From: Falciphora oryzae
Lineage: Eukaryota; Ascomycota; Sordariomycetes; Magnaporthales; Magnaporthaceae
Direction: 5' to 3'
DNA length: 64,000 nucleotides
NCBI GenBank assembly: GCA_000733355.1
Contig: JNVV01000027.1
Location: forward strand, 82,940-146,939
In this document: positions 1-11,825 of the stretch, in pieces
How the letters are laid out: each line of letters opens with the position of its first letter
Numbering within the stretch: the stretch's first letter is position 1
Notes under the pieces: generated by a model
What the model was told of the DNA's origin: nothing
Seen by the model: only the letters and a program-made list of their open reading frames with translations
The model's database searches: none
Made by a program: the position numbers and the translations under genes

Positions 1-3000
1 GCCGAACGGCACGAGAAGAGAAAGAGAGGAGGGACTGATGATGCCGCCAACGGAGGCACCACCCGCATACAGTATTGGCCGTGGTGGTGGCTGGCTAGAC
101 AGGAGCGGCATGGTGTGTGCGGTGCGACCCCCCTTGGGGTCAGCGAGAGGGTCTGAGTGGTCCACGGCAGTCGGACAGGGTGGCAGGACGGATCTTCAGG
201 AATTCGAGATCTCCCAACTTTTGTGATGGAGTGGCACGGCATGGGTGGGAGGGAGACACGGCCAGAAAAGCCATCGTGCGTTTTAGGGAGGAGGTCAGGG
301 GTGGCACGGAAGATGGGCCTGCGAAGGGGAGCAAAAGGAAGAGGAGGAGGGAATAAAGGATGGTACACTAAGAAAAAAAGCAACGAGAGGAGAAGCTACT
401 AAGAGACTAAGGGGAATATTACCCAAAGTTTGCCATGTCCCCGACACCAAATTGATTGCGATGGACCAACGGTTCGTATCCTGTCCGCGAAGGGCCAGGC
501 TGAGCAAGGATTCAGGAATGATGGCGCACGGCCAAAAGGGAAGAAAAGAAAGGCTTTGCGAATGACTGCAGGTTGGCATCAGCCCTGCGCCAATCACGCC
601 CACGAAGAAACAATGGATGGCGCCCAGGCAACCAATAGCCGTTGGCAGCGAGCGGTGGCCTCGTCGTTTATCTGCGACCCCACTCCCCCACCCGGACACC
701 GATCGATCTCACAGCCAGCTCGCAGGAGCCGACCGAGCCGACGTTTGGCAGCTTGCGCAAACCAGGGGGAGCTGGTTGGTTGGCTGGGGGTGGGCCCGCC
801 TGGCCTTCCCTCCGGCTGCACTTGCCCCAGATACTGCGGTCTTTGCCGGGGGACCCTTGTGGTCTCGTGACCCCGCCTGCGATTTCCATTTGTGAGATGG
901 CCCGACGCCGATCTTTGATTGGACCCCTGAACACCCGAGTGGGTCGTGTGTCATGGAACGCGCAGGCAACAACGACAGACACGACAGGCTTCAATTCTCT
1001 GACCAATTCGTGAGTCCTTCGATCAAGCCACCGGCCAGCCTAGACGGAAACAGCGACGCCTCGGACGCCGCACCCCCAGCGCCCCGAGATTAGACTGGTT
1101 GATCTCACGGGCAGGGTGGCAGGGTGTCCTTTCCCAATACCGACCGTATTATAGGATCATGGCGTGCGTGGTTTCCTGCTTTGACGTCACCTTGTTCGTC
1201 TTCGGGACCGAACAATGCCTTGTTTCCCCTCCCTCCCAGGGGTCCAAGTTCCGTCCTCCGTTGGTGATTTGGCTTGGCCCGGAGCCTTCACCAACCGGGC
1301 TGCAGATTCTATCTTGGCGATATGTTTTCGCTCGCGTCTCCTATCTGCCTTGACGCCTTACCGCACACAGGGCACGCAAACCGGACAACCGCAGCGACCC
1401 ACGGGGAGCGTCTCTCTGCCCGGCTTTTCGAGAGACAGCGGTTTCATTCGGGTCGCACTCTCCGCTGCGTGACATTTGTCTCGGGTCCTCATCTGTCTCG
1501 CCCACGGCCGCCGCCGCCCCCATCCGTCAGTGGATGACGGCGGACGGACAATGTGCTGGCCGGGATGCCAACCCGCTGCTGCTGAAAAAGGTGATGATGA
1601 TGCCTTCTGCATCCATCCAGAGGCGCACATGGCCGAGAGCCGATCGGCGTCCTTTCAGGCGGGCTGGATGCCGGCAGCGGAACCCTGGCGCGGGCGAGGG
1701 TCAGTCGGTCCCCTATCTGTGTCTGGCAAGATGCCCAAATCGCGGGACGCCGCGGCGCATGACGAACTACCTCGCCAAGGAAGGATGCGGTTTCTCGTTA
1801 AGCTTTCCAGTCTCACTTTCTACGGCCGCGGGGTGGAAGCACACGTCCTCCACCGTCCCGCCATGGCTCACTTGCAGGGCCTGCGCGAGGTCGCACAGAT
1901 CGGAAACACTGTTGCACCTCTGTTCCTTTCGGCTTGTGTCGTTCTCTCTCCAGAGTCGGGATGGGTGGGCGGCTGATGAGGCCAAGTGGCCCAGCCAGGT
2001 CGACGGAGCACGCCCATTGGCTGGCTTCCCCGGGGGTGACGAGGTTGCCCAAGACACGCCTTTTGGTGCACACGCAATATCGGGCAACCTCACCTCTCCC
2101 TCTCTCTCTCCCGCCTGCGGCCGGCGGCATGAGTCGAGACACGACCATCTGAGACAGTTCACTGTATCTGGCATGAGGTCCGGTGCTGGTCCGACGCATG
2201 GTGCGCACGAGAGGGGGAGAAGATGACTCCGACAAGGACGGGCCCCTTGAAATTCTGGGCTGAGGGGAAATCTTGGTCACTCATTGGACCGAAAACGGGC
2301 TTCCTCAGATCCTGAGGGAACACCACCCTCGATCTGGGTACGGTGTAGCCCACGACGCCGCCGCCGCCGGTGCCACGACTGCAGCGTGTTCGAGGATGGA
2401 ATGTCTCGTCGGGGTTCAGCCTTGCCCACTTCGTTATGCGCCGTGATTGCCTTCATGTTTCATCGGGCATGGTTAAGCCCCGATATTTTTTCCTTTTTCC
2501 ACAGTTTTTTTTTCTTGCTTTGTCGCTCTTACACTTTGTGAACCGCTTATATACAATTAAAAACATGGGAGCATGTTAGATTGTAGCCCAAGGAACCACA
2601 TGGGCATGTGTGCGCGTCGAGGAGGGCCTAGAGACAAGCTGGGCCGCGTTGAGGACGGCAATTGTTGGGAAAGGTCGTCGTCTGGTAGCTGCTATCAGGG
2701 AATATATGTATCTAGTTGCTGGGCAAGCCGTTTCCCCAAAGGTAGTTCGTAGTTTACAAGTTCACAATATTTTTGAGCCCTGTAATCACAATATCTCCTA
2801 ACGTTTCCTACGACCGTTCACCAACAGCAAACATGGCTTTCCCGCCCAGGCAGCAGCTCGGTAACAAGCCCGCGGGTCAATGGCCTTTACGTGTGTTTAA
2901 CAACAAGCAGAGGCAGCGAGGTCTAGAAAACCCTCAACGTGGCTAAAACGAGCCCAGCCGTCGTCCATGCGTCAGGGTGAACGGATAAGCAAACGAAGGC

Positions 3001-3033
3001 TTCCAATGTTGGTGCTGTGGGTGTTGCGTCTGA
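1..3033. other. Intergenic, no supported gene
   Basis: I see no coding region I can support. Open frames here overlap one another on both strands, are rich in Pro, Arg and Ser, and show no domain. Runs of pyrimidines and stretches such as that around 2,480-2,560 (T-rich, then AT-rich) look like promoter, UTR or intergenic DNA. The last 200 bases before 3,034 are probably the 3' flank of the minus-strand STAND gene. Confidence 0.6.
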
Positions 3034-6000
3034 TCACTTCCCAGGCAAGTCATTCCTGGGTTTCTTCCTTGAGGGGTTGGCTCCCTCCTCGATTGCCGTG
3101 GGCCGCTTGTATCGGAGCACAGGGATCGTGTCGGCCGTCCTCCTCACCAGGGCGGGCAGCCTAATGCTGTCCGCCTGCTCGAGGGAGTACTTGTCCTGAG
3201 CGGCCTTGTCCAGCACGAGCGCCACCTGGTTCGCCTCGGCATATGCGTTGACCATGGTTGCGCGCGTCATGTCGAGCCCCATTGCCTGTGGCAGTCTGGT
3301 GATGCACTCTTCCTGCACCATGCCGTTCCCGTCGACCTTTCTCAGGACGACGGCGCCCTCGTTGTGACATTTCTGGAGCATCGTAATTTGCTGGCCCGCG
3401 TCGCTACTGTTGAAGGCGACCACGTTCGACACCATTGTCGCTGGCTGTCCCGGAGGCTGCTGCTGTTGCTGCTGCAAACTAGCCCCTCCTTGGTCGAAAG
3501 CTATTGCGACTTGTGTCTTTTCATCCAGGTCCGGTCTTGGTGCCGTGATGCTCTGCTGCTCCGTGGCGTGCCTCAGCTTATCCCCAACATCTATAAAGTA
3601 GACTTTGCGATCCCGGCCGTTGGAGCTCCCGTTCCCGTAGACGTACTTTCCGCGATGGGAGAAGGAGATACCGTCGAGCGGTACGTTGGCAATAGTTGAC
3701 CATCGCGGTTCTGAGATGGCGTTGGAAGGTTAGCAGTTAAGCCTATCTCTGGTGACGACAACGCTGCACGGGTGGACAGGAAGACACAAACCCTTCTCGC
3801 AGAAGAACCACAGAGAACTGATAGAAAGGCAAGCAACGGCGAGGACAGGGTCGAATGGGTGGAAAGAAAGTACGCTCGCGTCTTTTGCGCGCACCTTTGT
3901 CCTCGTTTTTGCTATTACAGCATATTCGGGAGAGGTGGAACTGCCACATTTGTCCTGGAGCATGGTGAGTTCCCTCTCAACGAATATGTAGCGACTGGGT
4001 TTCTGCGGCCCTTGAAGGATAGCAAGGTACTTTGTATTTGGCGAAAAGACCATGTGGTACCAGTCAAAATGACACGGGCAGGGGTACTCAAGGCTGAACA
4101 TGTTGTGTTTTTGTGGGTCGGGGCATTGTCTGTTATCTAGAGGGAGGCTGATAGATTGGCACGAGAAGGAGCCATCCGCCTGAACTCTGAGTATGAAGGT
4201 GAGGATTGCAACTTGGCGTAGATCCGCCGAGAAAGATGTTGGGAACTCGAACTGGGTCGGATCGGAACATCTCGAGGCACGGCGCAGTATCACCGCCACC
4301 TGCTGTGCAGGCAATTCCGCCTCAATGGACACCAAGCTGCGCTTCTCTTTGATGGTGTTGATGTCATAGCGGAGAACCCACCCTTGGGCCGGGGACTCCA
4401 GGCTGTCCAAGAGCGAGCCGTTAGTGAAGTCCGGGGCTGCGACACAAGATGCATATAGGCTGCAGATCTTCTTGTCAGCTCCTTGTCGTCCTCGTGAGGA
4501 GCCGGAGTTGATCGATGAAGGCTTTCAGGAAGAAGACATACCTAGACGGCCATAGTTTGATCAGGCCAACCTCGGTTCCCGCGGACGACGTTTGCGAAGC
4601 GACTGGGATGGGCTCGATCTCGTTTGCCAAGCCACTGAGCCCTGAAGTAGAGTCCACGTTGACGTCCAAATCCGTAACCGTTTGCTCCTTGGTGCCTACC
4701 CAGAATTTTGACTTCATGGAAGCTGGCACGCTCGGCTTCCATATTTCGTCAGGGCTCTCACTAAGGAGTGCTCCCCAGCACCTGTCGAGTTTTTCCAAAT
4801 CTCGAGCGAAGGCCCCTAATGCGATCGTGACGTCGGCAGGGAGGCCTTCCGTCCGGTAGGCCAGTCCTGCTAGGCTCGGGGGCTCCCCAAACGTCCAGGC
4901 CGCCTCGGTCCAGGTCGTGACTGAGAACTGGTCGGTGACGAATTGATAAATCATGCTGACCAGTTTCGACATGGTCGCTTGGAATGCCGTGTCTCCTGCT
5001 CTGTTCTGTGAAGCCTCGCAGCAGCTGCCGGCGTGATGGGCCCAGAACTGGGTTGCGTAGAGGAGCAGAGGGTGCCGCTTGATGACCTGGCCCGCGAGCG
5101 GCACGAGCTTGCCTGGAAAGGTGGTGATCAATGGTTGATGTGGGACATCATGGAGGAGGTATGACAAGCACTCCATGGCCAAAACCCCGTGCACGGCCTT
5201 GAAATCGACCGACAAGACAGGCTTCGATGGTGGAGACGCAGCAGAATCATTGTGCGCTTGCGTGAGAAACTCGAGGACCGACAAGTGGATGAACCGCACC
5301 TTCCCGTCGTCTCCGATCTCGACGAGAGACCCGCTCATCTTGAGGATTGTCGCCTCGAACCTAGGCACGAGCCGAGACTTTTTGATGGGGGACCCAATCT
5401 GGAGGGCCATTGCGGACCGCAGCTCGATCGTGCTCAGGGGACGATAAGCCAAGCATAGCCAATAGAAGAGGCGCTGGAGGTTGCGGCGGGCGGCTGTGCC
5501 AGGGCATTTGTCGAAGAGCCGCTTGAGGATGTTTGCGTAGAACTCGTCAAGCTCTTCGAACCGGCTCATTTCCTCGATGGCATCCTCACGGTCTTGCGGA
5601 GTCAAGAACTCCGACTTCAAGTAGTTGAACAGCACAGCCGACCAGAGGAACATGGAGTGCGACCTCGACCCGATGTGCTTGCAAAGCGACTGAACCGTAC
5701 GGTCGAGAATCAGCAGCTCCTTCCGAACGAGGTGCTCGATCTCGGAGGTGATGTACTTTTCGATGTCCTGAAGGTTCGCGCCGTTTCGAAGCTCGACTCT
5801 TCGGGCCAGAGCGTGGCGGAACGGGCCAACGTCTATCGTTGGCCTGGTGCTGATCAAGACGCTTGTCTGGGAGTCGCCGGTGACTTGTTCGAGCTGACGA
5901 ACAAAGACTTCCGGCTCGGAGCACTCGTCCAAGCCGTCCAAGATCAGCCTTGACCCGCCCATCGTCCGAAGGTAGAACGACAGTAGCGAGAAGACTTCGT

Positions 6001-7701
6001 CATCCGACGCTGTTGGCTGCCCAGTTCCAGTGGTGGATTTTACGAGCAGCGCCAAGTCGATCAGCTGGGTTGTTTTCTGATGCGCATGTACCATCTGAGC
6101 AGAGATTGCCCGAAATGCTGCAGTCGAGCTGTTAACGAGTGCCTGCTGCTTGTCGAAGAAGTAGAAGCTGGCTTCTCCAACCGGTCGTGCCATGCCTGAC
6201 CCTGGGCTTCGGTTAGCTTCCCCGGCTGGTTGGGAGGCAACATCTTCGACGATGGTTGTGCAGAGCACCGACTTCCCGTAGCCCGGTTTGGCTGTTGATC
6301 TTTGATCAGTACCCAATCAGAGGTAGAGCCATCCCAGTTGGAGTGCGTGGATGATACTGAGCCGGGAGGATATCTCACCATGAAGCACAAGAACCCGGCC
6401 AGGCTTTGAGTCTTGTTTCGCCATTTGACGAGCTGGGACCAGGGCTGTTTGACCACCACTTGTAGGATTCATCCTGCAGTATCCACCGAGATGTATCCGC
6501 GGAACGCTTGGATTTTGCGTTTTCAAAAGCCACCCTCCACGCTGGAGGGTCCAGCCATTTTTTGATGCTCGCCAGTTGGGACTCTACATCTCTTGAGTTA
6601 GACCGCCGGCACAAATCTACTTGACCCGGCAGGGCCCCCGGTCCAGAGCCCAGGCAATATTGTGCCGGAAACTTACGACGAAGTTCCTCAGAGAAAGAGT
6701 CTAGTTGCTCAGCGGAAGAGGTCCGTGAATGTGCGTTCTCCACCAGCTGCTGCCGCACGAATTCCGTGTTCGCCTCGTTGAGCTCCTTTTCGAAGAGCTC
6801 ATGATGGAGCTGCAGACGTTTCTTGACATGCTCGAGGTGGCGGTCGAAAGGGACCCATATCATCTTCGCCAAGCCTCGAATTTTGCGCCATCCTGCCGCC
6901 GTTTTAAAATTATTGTCGGTAGGAATTTCGTAAATTAGTCCACTAGTACACGAGCAGGGCTGATCACGAACTCGCTGCACGTTTTGGGGTGAAGAGGTCG
7001 CATATGTGTCGACATATGTCGAGCAGGTCGCTATGCAGATGGGACACTGCAACCATCAGTCTGTCGAGTTGCTTTTGTTTGTCCTCCTCGGTAGAGAGCT
7101 GAGTGTATTCCTGCAGTTTTTGAACCGAAGCAATGTATTTGCCGTGCCGGTAGCTGCCGAAGCCAAGATCCTGAGCAATGCCCTCCAGCAGGTCGCATAG
7201 CCTGTCGATGAATGTCGTGTAGTTTTTGCAGATCTATGTTGCGTTTCAGCTTGAGAGTCCCGCCGCAGGCGGCGGTGGACGTTTCTCTGCCAGCATTTGC
7301 CCGTAGGGAATGTGGGTGGATATAGGGGCAAGGGAGCGGAGCAGGGCACTTACCTGGAATACAAACTGGATGCTGCCCCAAACGAGCGCTGCTATCTCCG
7401 GTTGCGATTGAATGGATGTGCTAATGACCGTAAAATATGGCTCCAGAGATTCAGACAGGGCAGTAATGCCACGACAGACCCTGTCCACTGGACCAGGCAA
7501 CACCGCGTGCTCTAGTGCTGTCGCTTTGATATGGTCGATGGCGTCTTGAGGTTTTTGGAACCTCTGGATCACCGCCTTGTCGCCATCGGCGAGAGGTTTA
7601 AGGAACCTCTCGATTGTTTCCTGAAACACTAGCTGCCAAGGCGGAATGTCCGAGACTTGATCCGCGGGAGGGGACTGCGTGGGAGGGAACTGGGCGGCCA
7701 T
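3034..7701 (-). CDS. NACHT STAND (NLR-like) protein, seven exons, possible frameshift
   Basis: A signal-transduction NTPase of the fungal NLR-like class; relatives act in non-self recognition and cell death. I infer exons 7701-7354, 7233-6981, 6892-6677, 6589-6379, 6291-4542, 4459-3792 and 3710-3034, with GT..AG introns of 80-120 bp. The ATG is at 7701. The N-terminal 200 residues resemble the helical domain that precedes many fungal NACHTs; a WLxPPxW segment and a WIL..ESYKWW segment (6,565-6,460) follow. Walker A is AKPGYGKS, split by the intron 6292-6378. Walker B is LILDGLDEC (about 5,947-5,921), followed by LISTRP. The C-terminal part (exons 6 and 7, with DGISFSHRGKYVYG) looks like a WD-type beta-propeller, ending in a poly-Gln stretch and a basic tail. 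Exon 4 ends in a phase that does not fit exon 5: the frame of YKWW differs by one base from the frame of RVLVLH just before the P-loop. It could be a pseudogene, a sequencing error or an unusual donor. Intact length would be about 1,373 aa. Confidence 0.8.
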
Positions 7702-8830
7702 AGTTTTGCGGCGCCCGTTTTTCGCACGATTACTTAGCGGACTAGGCTCGCTGTTATGCTTTCAGTCCCGGGGTGTAGGCCCGACATGGACGGCAGAACG
7801 AGCGGACGATCGTTTAACTACGCAAGAAGGAAAACTACGACGATATGGAGGGCGGCTTCTGCTTGCATGCTATTGCATGGACCGTGGCATTGGCTGTGTG
7901 CGCCGCCGAACAGAACCAGAACCCGAACCCGCGCCGCTGTGACGTGCAAACGAGGCGCAACTGGCGACTGGGGTCCGCCAGGTCGCCAGGTCACTCCTGC
8001 ATATGCCGTGTTGTCACCCGGACGTGGATCTTTCCAATCAGAGGGCTGCGTGAGGTGATCGATGCTTCAAAAATGCCTTGCGGTCAATGGTGTGGCGAGA
8101 GGCAGTCTGCCATCCGGTACGCAGCCTGCCCTCCTGAGTGCGCAGCCTGCGCTTAACCGGGCGTTTCCGTCACGTCCCGGGCTTCCTGGGTCCCCTATTC
8201 GTCTCCATGTCAACTCTGAGGCTCCCATTTTCGATCTATCTTTGCAAGTCGCTGCGGCGCAGGGCGGTGATTTGTGGTAAAGACACGGGCCTGATCACTT
8301 GTGATCGCTTACCTCGTGAGAGATGACGACGTCTCCCTCAATCATGGTTGGGGCAACGGCCGGGACAGCTCGGAGCTCGCCCCGTCGTCACCTCTTTGGA
8401 CGGCGCACATGTAATCCACAAACTGGATCCACGAACCCGTCCTGTCGCTTGGCACTGAGGGGTCCATTGACTGCCTTGACAAAAAAAAAAAATGGACTGA
8501 AAAGGAAGTATGGTTGCACCTGGAAGTCTCTTGTTGGTCGGGGGACTCGCGCGCCACTGGGCTGAGCCACCGAGACTACCATCTAGTCTAAAGGTTGGCA
8601 GGCGGGAAGCCAAGGGCCAAATCTCATCGAGATGTGGTACGTGCACTGAGCCTCACGCCATGCACAACGGCGTGGACCTCGTGCAGCCAAGCCGTTTGCC
8701 ATGGAAGTTGTTGGCTGTTGGTGCGGGGCATATCAGGTGAATTTGCCGTCACATAAATCCTCAGCGCTCGGCCGAGGAAATATCCTATCCCTTACTCTCT
8801 CACCACGCGAGACCACAATACCTAATCAAG
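7702..8830. promoter_or_regulatory. Shared upstream region of the STAND and HET genes
   Basis: This 1.13 kb lies between the start codons of two divergent genes, so it must hold both promoters. It contains no convincing open frame and a 12-base A run near 8,480. I cannot name a specific operator or TATA box with confidence. Confidence 0.45.
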
Positions 8831-11458
8831 ATGGGAGATTTAGCGACAATGGAATCCCAGCCTCATCGCCTGACGCCGGCGGAATGCATCATCTGCGATG
8901 CCCTCGCGAAGATCATCGCTCTCCCGCCTAAACGTGGTCTTGCTGTCGACGCACCTCTTAGCGGGCCGGACTGCGGGCGCCATCAGGCGCTTCTTGGCCT
9001 GGCCATGCCGTATCACATGCCCGATTGCACCCTCGAGTTCAACAAGAGCGGCGGCGAGCCTTGGTTCCGCAACAGCACCCAGCGTCCGTGGTTGACTCTT
9101 GTCCCTCCCCGTCCGCCCCTGCGGGACGGCGGCGGCTCGTGGGGCGTTGGGAGGATTGTGGATGCGAACTGGATCGATCTCGAGGTGCTGCGCGGCTTTC
9201 TGGACAACTGCAGGCGCACTCACGGCGTGCTTTGCGAGTCGACCGTGCTCGAGCCGGGCGAGCCCAAGCCCAGGCCGAGGTGGCTTATCGACGTCACAAA
9301 GAAATGCCTCGTCGACGGGGGCGCCGCCGCAGGAGCGTACACGCAGCTAAGCTATGTGCGCGGCAAGCCCAACATCAAGTACTTTTGCACAACCAAGGCC
9401 AACGTCGCGGAGCTGCAGACGCCAGGCGCGCTCCAGGGCGAGGATGCACTGCCCAAAACGTGGCGCGACGCAATGCAGCTCACCCGTCTGCTTGGCATTC
9501 CGAACCTATGGATCGATTTGCTTTGTGTGGTGCAGGACGATGCACCGCACGCCAGGCGCGAGCTCCGGAAGTCGGTGTACATCTCCAACGGCGCTGAATT
9601 GCTGATAGCCGTCATGGACGGGCTAGACGCGCACCACGGGATCCCGGGGATCAAGGAGCTGCCCGGGGCGCAGCCGCGGATCCTTTCCGAGCCGCACAAG
9701 CATGCCTACCGTTTCGCCACTCCAGACGGCCTGCACGAATCCGCCGTGGTGGGCTATGAACCACCCCGCAAGGAAACCTGGTTTCGACAGCGCCTGGAAC
9801 CGGGAGGGCCGCGCTGGCGTGCGCGGGCGTGGTGCGGTGGACTCGAATGGGCCGTCTCGCGGCGGGTCTTGATATTCGACGGTGGCAGAGCGTGTTGGAG
9901 TTGTGAGTCGTTTCCGGATTGGGGCCTGGGTTCCGAGTCCGGTTTTATGCAGCAGCAGAAATTTTGGGTCGGCGACGTCGCGCACATGCGGGAGGACAAC
10001 GCCCATGTTTGCAGTGAGACGTACGGATGCAGGATGAGCCGGCGGGTCGAGCACGACGTCGCAGACCAGGACGACACTCTGTGGGAGGATCTTGGCGACG
10101 GGAACGACGACGAGGATGACGAGGATGACGATGACGATGAAGATGACGACTACGGCGACAGATGCGACTACTCACCGAAGCCCGACCAGCGGAACTGGCG
10201 GCACGCACTTAAAAACGTCTGGCCACCAGTTCAGCAGTACCTGGACGCCGTCGCGGAGCTGAGCCAGCTGTGGACGGCAGACCCGGGAGGCTTGCTCGAT
10301 GTTGCGGCGGGTGTAGCCACAGCTTTCGGGCGGCGCTTCCAAGGAGGCTTCGTCGCCGGGCTGCCCGAGACCTGTTTTGACCTGGCCCTGCTGTGGCGCA
10401 TTCCCCACGGAATAGCGCGCTTGGAAAATATCGGTGCCGACGACGGCCATGGCGCGCGTCCGAGCTGGTCGTGGGCTGGCTGGAACACAGCCGAGAACGT
10501 GAGAGGGGATCGGGGACGGTACAACTACGGCCTGATGACAGGCTACGAAGCAGGGAACCTCGACTACATCGTGGCCAAGGGCCAACCCTCTGTCGAAATC
10601 ATCCCGACAGTGCCCGACTGGGCCACGGGCAACGACGTCCACCTGGCGCCGTCAGAACGGCGCCCGCTCCGGCTGCACCGGCGGTGGGCCGAGCTCAAAG
10701 AGCAATACAGACCCCCTGCTTCTGACGCGGTCCTTCCACCGCCGCCGCCGGGCTGGACGCGCCTGGAGAAGGAGGTCGGTCACGGTGCGAAGACATACAA
10801 TGCTCCTGCAGGCTTCGAGAAGTCCCTGTATGTCTACGCGCACAGATCCGTGCCCAACAAATGGTTTTGGTACCCGATCCCATTTGCCCCAGCGCAGGCG
10901 ATGCCAGATGGCGACGAGGACGATGGCAGCGAGGGAGACACGCCAGACCTGCGGCCGCGGTTCCTCTTTGGCACCGTGGAGCGCAGCAGGCGGTTTTATC
11001 TGCACAGAGCCGTCGCTCTCGACGGCGACTCGGACGAGGACCGCGAATGGCTCGGGTGGCTGATGCGGTCCAGGGACCCGGCCACGCTGCACCTGCTGCG
11101 CGACGAGGGCCAGCGTATCGCAGGCCTGCTGGAAGTCCACTGGCCGGAGCCGCAGGCCCTGCAGGCGAACGAGGACCGGGTCGCCGTCCAACTGGTGGCG
11201 GTCTCGCGAGGGAGGGCTAGACGGACAGCCTATCTCCCCGAGTGCCAGGACCGCGATGGCTGGTGGCGTGGACAGCCGTCGCTGTGGGAATACTACAACG
11301 TGCTGCTGGTGGACGAGGCTGCCGACGCCGGCCGCTGGGTGCAGGAGCAGGGTCGTCCCTCCCCCATCGTGCTGGAGCGGAGGGGAATTGGAAGGGTTTG
11401 CAAGGGGCTGTGGGAGGCAGAGGCGACCAGGGAATCGGTTGCGGTGGTTCTTTCCTAA
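8831..11458 (+). CDS. HET-domain (heterokaryon incompatibility) protein, degenerate motif
   Basis: An 875 aa protein in one exon, with ATG at 8831 in a reasonable context. It carries the HET blocks: YTQLSYVRG at about residues 170-178 (family consensus YxxLSYxWG), then LPKTWRDAMQLTRLLG and NLWIDLLCVVQDD at about 206-237, and WRARAWCGGLEWA about 330-350 in place of the usual W..RAW..QE. Known HET proteins trigger cell death when incompatible hyphae fuse; the HET fold is related to TIR. The Trp of the first block is Arg, and the third block is weak. Residues 423-445 are a nearly pure Asp/Glu run, and a second acidic run lies near 700. The long C-terminal half has no domain I recognise. It is head-to-head with the STAND gene, which suggests a linked recognition pair, by inference only. 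Confidence 0.8.
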   Translation: MGDLATMESQPHRLTPAECIICDALAKIIALPPKRGLAVDAPLSGPDCGRHQALLGLAMPYHMPDCTLEFNKSGGEPWFRNSTQRPWLTLVPPRPPLRDGGGSWGVGRIVDANWIDLEVLRGFLDNCRRTHGVLCESTVLEPGEPKPRPRWLIDVTKKCLVDGGAAAGAYTQLSYVRGKPNIKYFCTTKANVAELQTPGALQGEDALPKTWRDAMQLTRLLGIPNLWIDLLCVVQDDAPHARRELRKSVYISNGAELLIAVMDGLDAHHGIPGIKELPGAQPRILSEPHKHAYRFATPDGLHESAVVGYEPPRKETWFRQRLEPGGPRWRARAWCGGLEWAVSRRVLIFDGGRACWSCESFPDWGLGSESGFMQQQKFWVGDVAHMREDNAHVCSETYGCRMSRRVEHDVADQDDTLWEDLGDGNDDEDDEDDDDDEDDDYGDRCDYSPKPDQRNWRHALKNVWPPVQQYLDAVAELSQLWTADPGGLLDVAAGVATAFGRRFQGGFVAGLPETCFDLALLWRIPHGIARLENIGADDGHGARPSWSWAGWNTAENVRGDRGRYNYGLMTGYEAGNLDYIVAKGQPSVEIIPTVPDWATGNDVHLAPSERRPLRLHRRWAELKEQYRPPASDAVLPPPPPGWTRLEKEVGHGAKTYNAPAGFEKSLYVYAHRSVPNKWFWYPIPFAPAQAMPDGDEDDGSEGDTPDLRPRFLFGTVERSRRFYLHRAVALDGDSDEDREWLGWLMRSRDPATLHLLRDEGQRIAGLLEVHWPEPQALQANEDRVAVQLVAVSRGRARRTAYLPECQDRDGWWRGQPSLWEYYNVLLVDEAADAGRWVQEQGRPSPIVLERRGIGRVCKGLWEAEATRESVAVVLS

Positions 11459-11825
11459 TTGACTCGGTCGCGGGTTGGGGTGGTTCTTTCCATTTGACCT
11501 AGGTAGTCACGAGCACGTGATAAAGATCAACCAATTTGTTTCATTTTGGGGGCACGCCCATCATCCTCATCCATAGATCCATCCCCTTCATCTCCCGTCA
11601 CGCTAAAGCGTGACGACCACGAATTGCACGAAACTGTCGTCGTCAAATTGCATCTGCGAAGCTTACACACACCTCGGTGCCCATCTCGAACCGCCCCCCT
11701 AACAATCAACCGACACCCATTGGCCCTAAAGAAACGGCCAGCTTCATGTGCATCTGCATTACCCGCTGCTCGAAGTAGTCTCGTTACTCACAATGTGACT
11801 CCCAAAGGCGTCAGCTACACTAGCG
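11459..11825. other. Convergent 3' intergenic spacer
   Basis: The spacer separates the 3' ends of the HET gene (plus) and the GH55 gene (minus). It holds one CCTAGGTAG-type motif near 11,498. I see no gene in it; presumably it holds both transcript ends. Confidence 0.5.
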
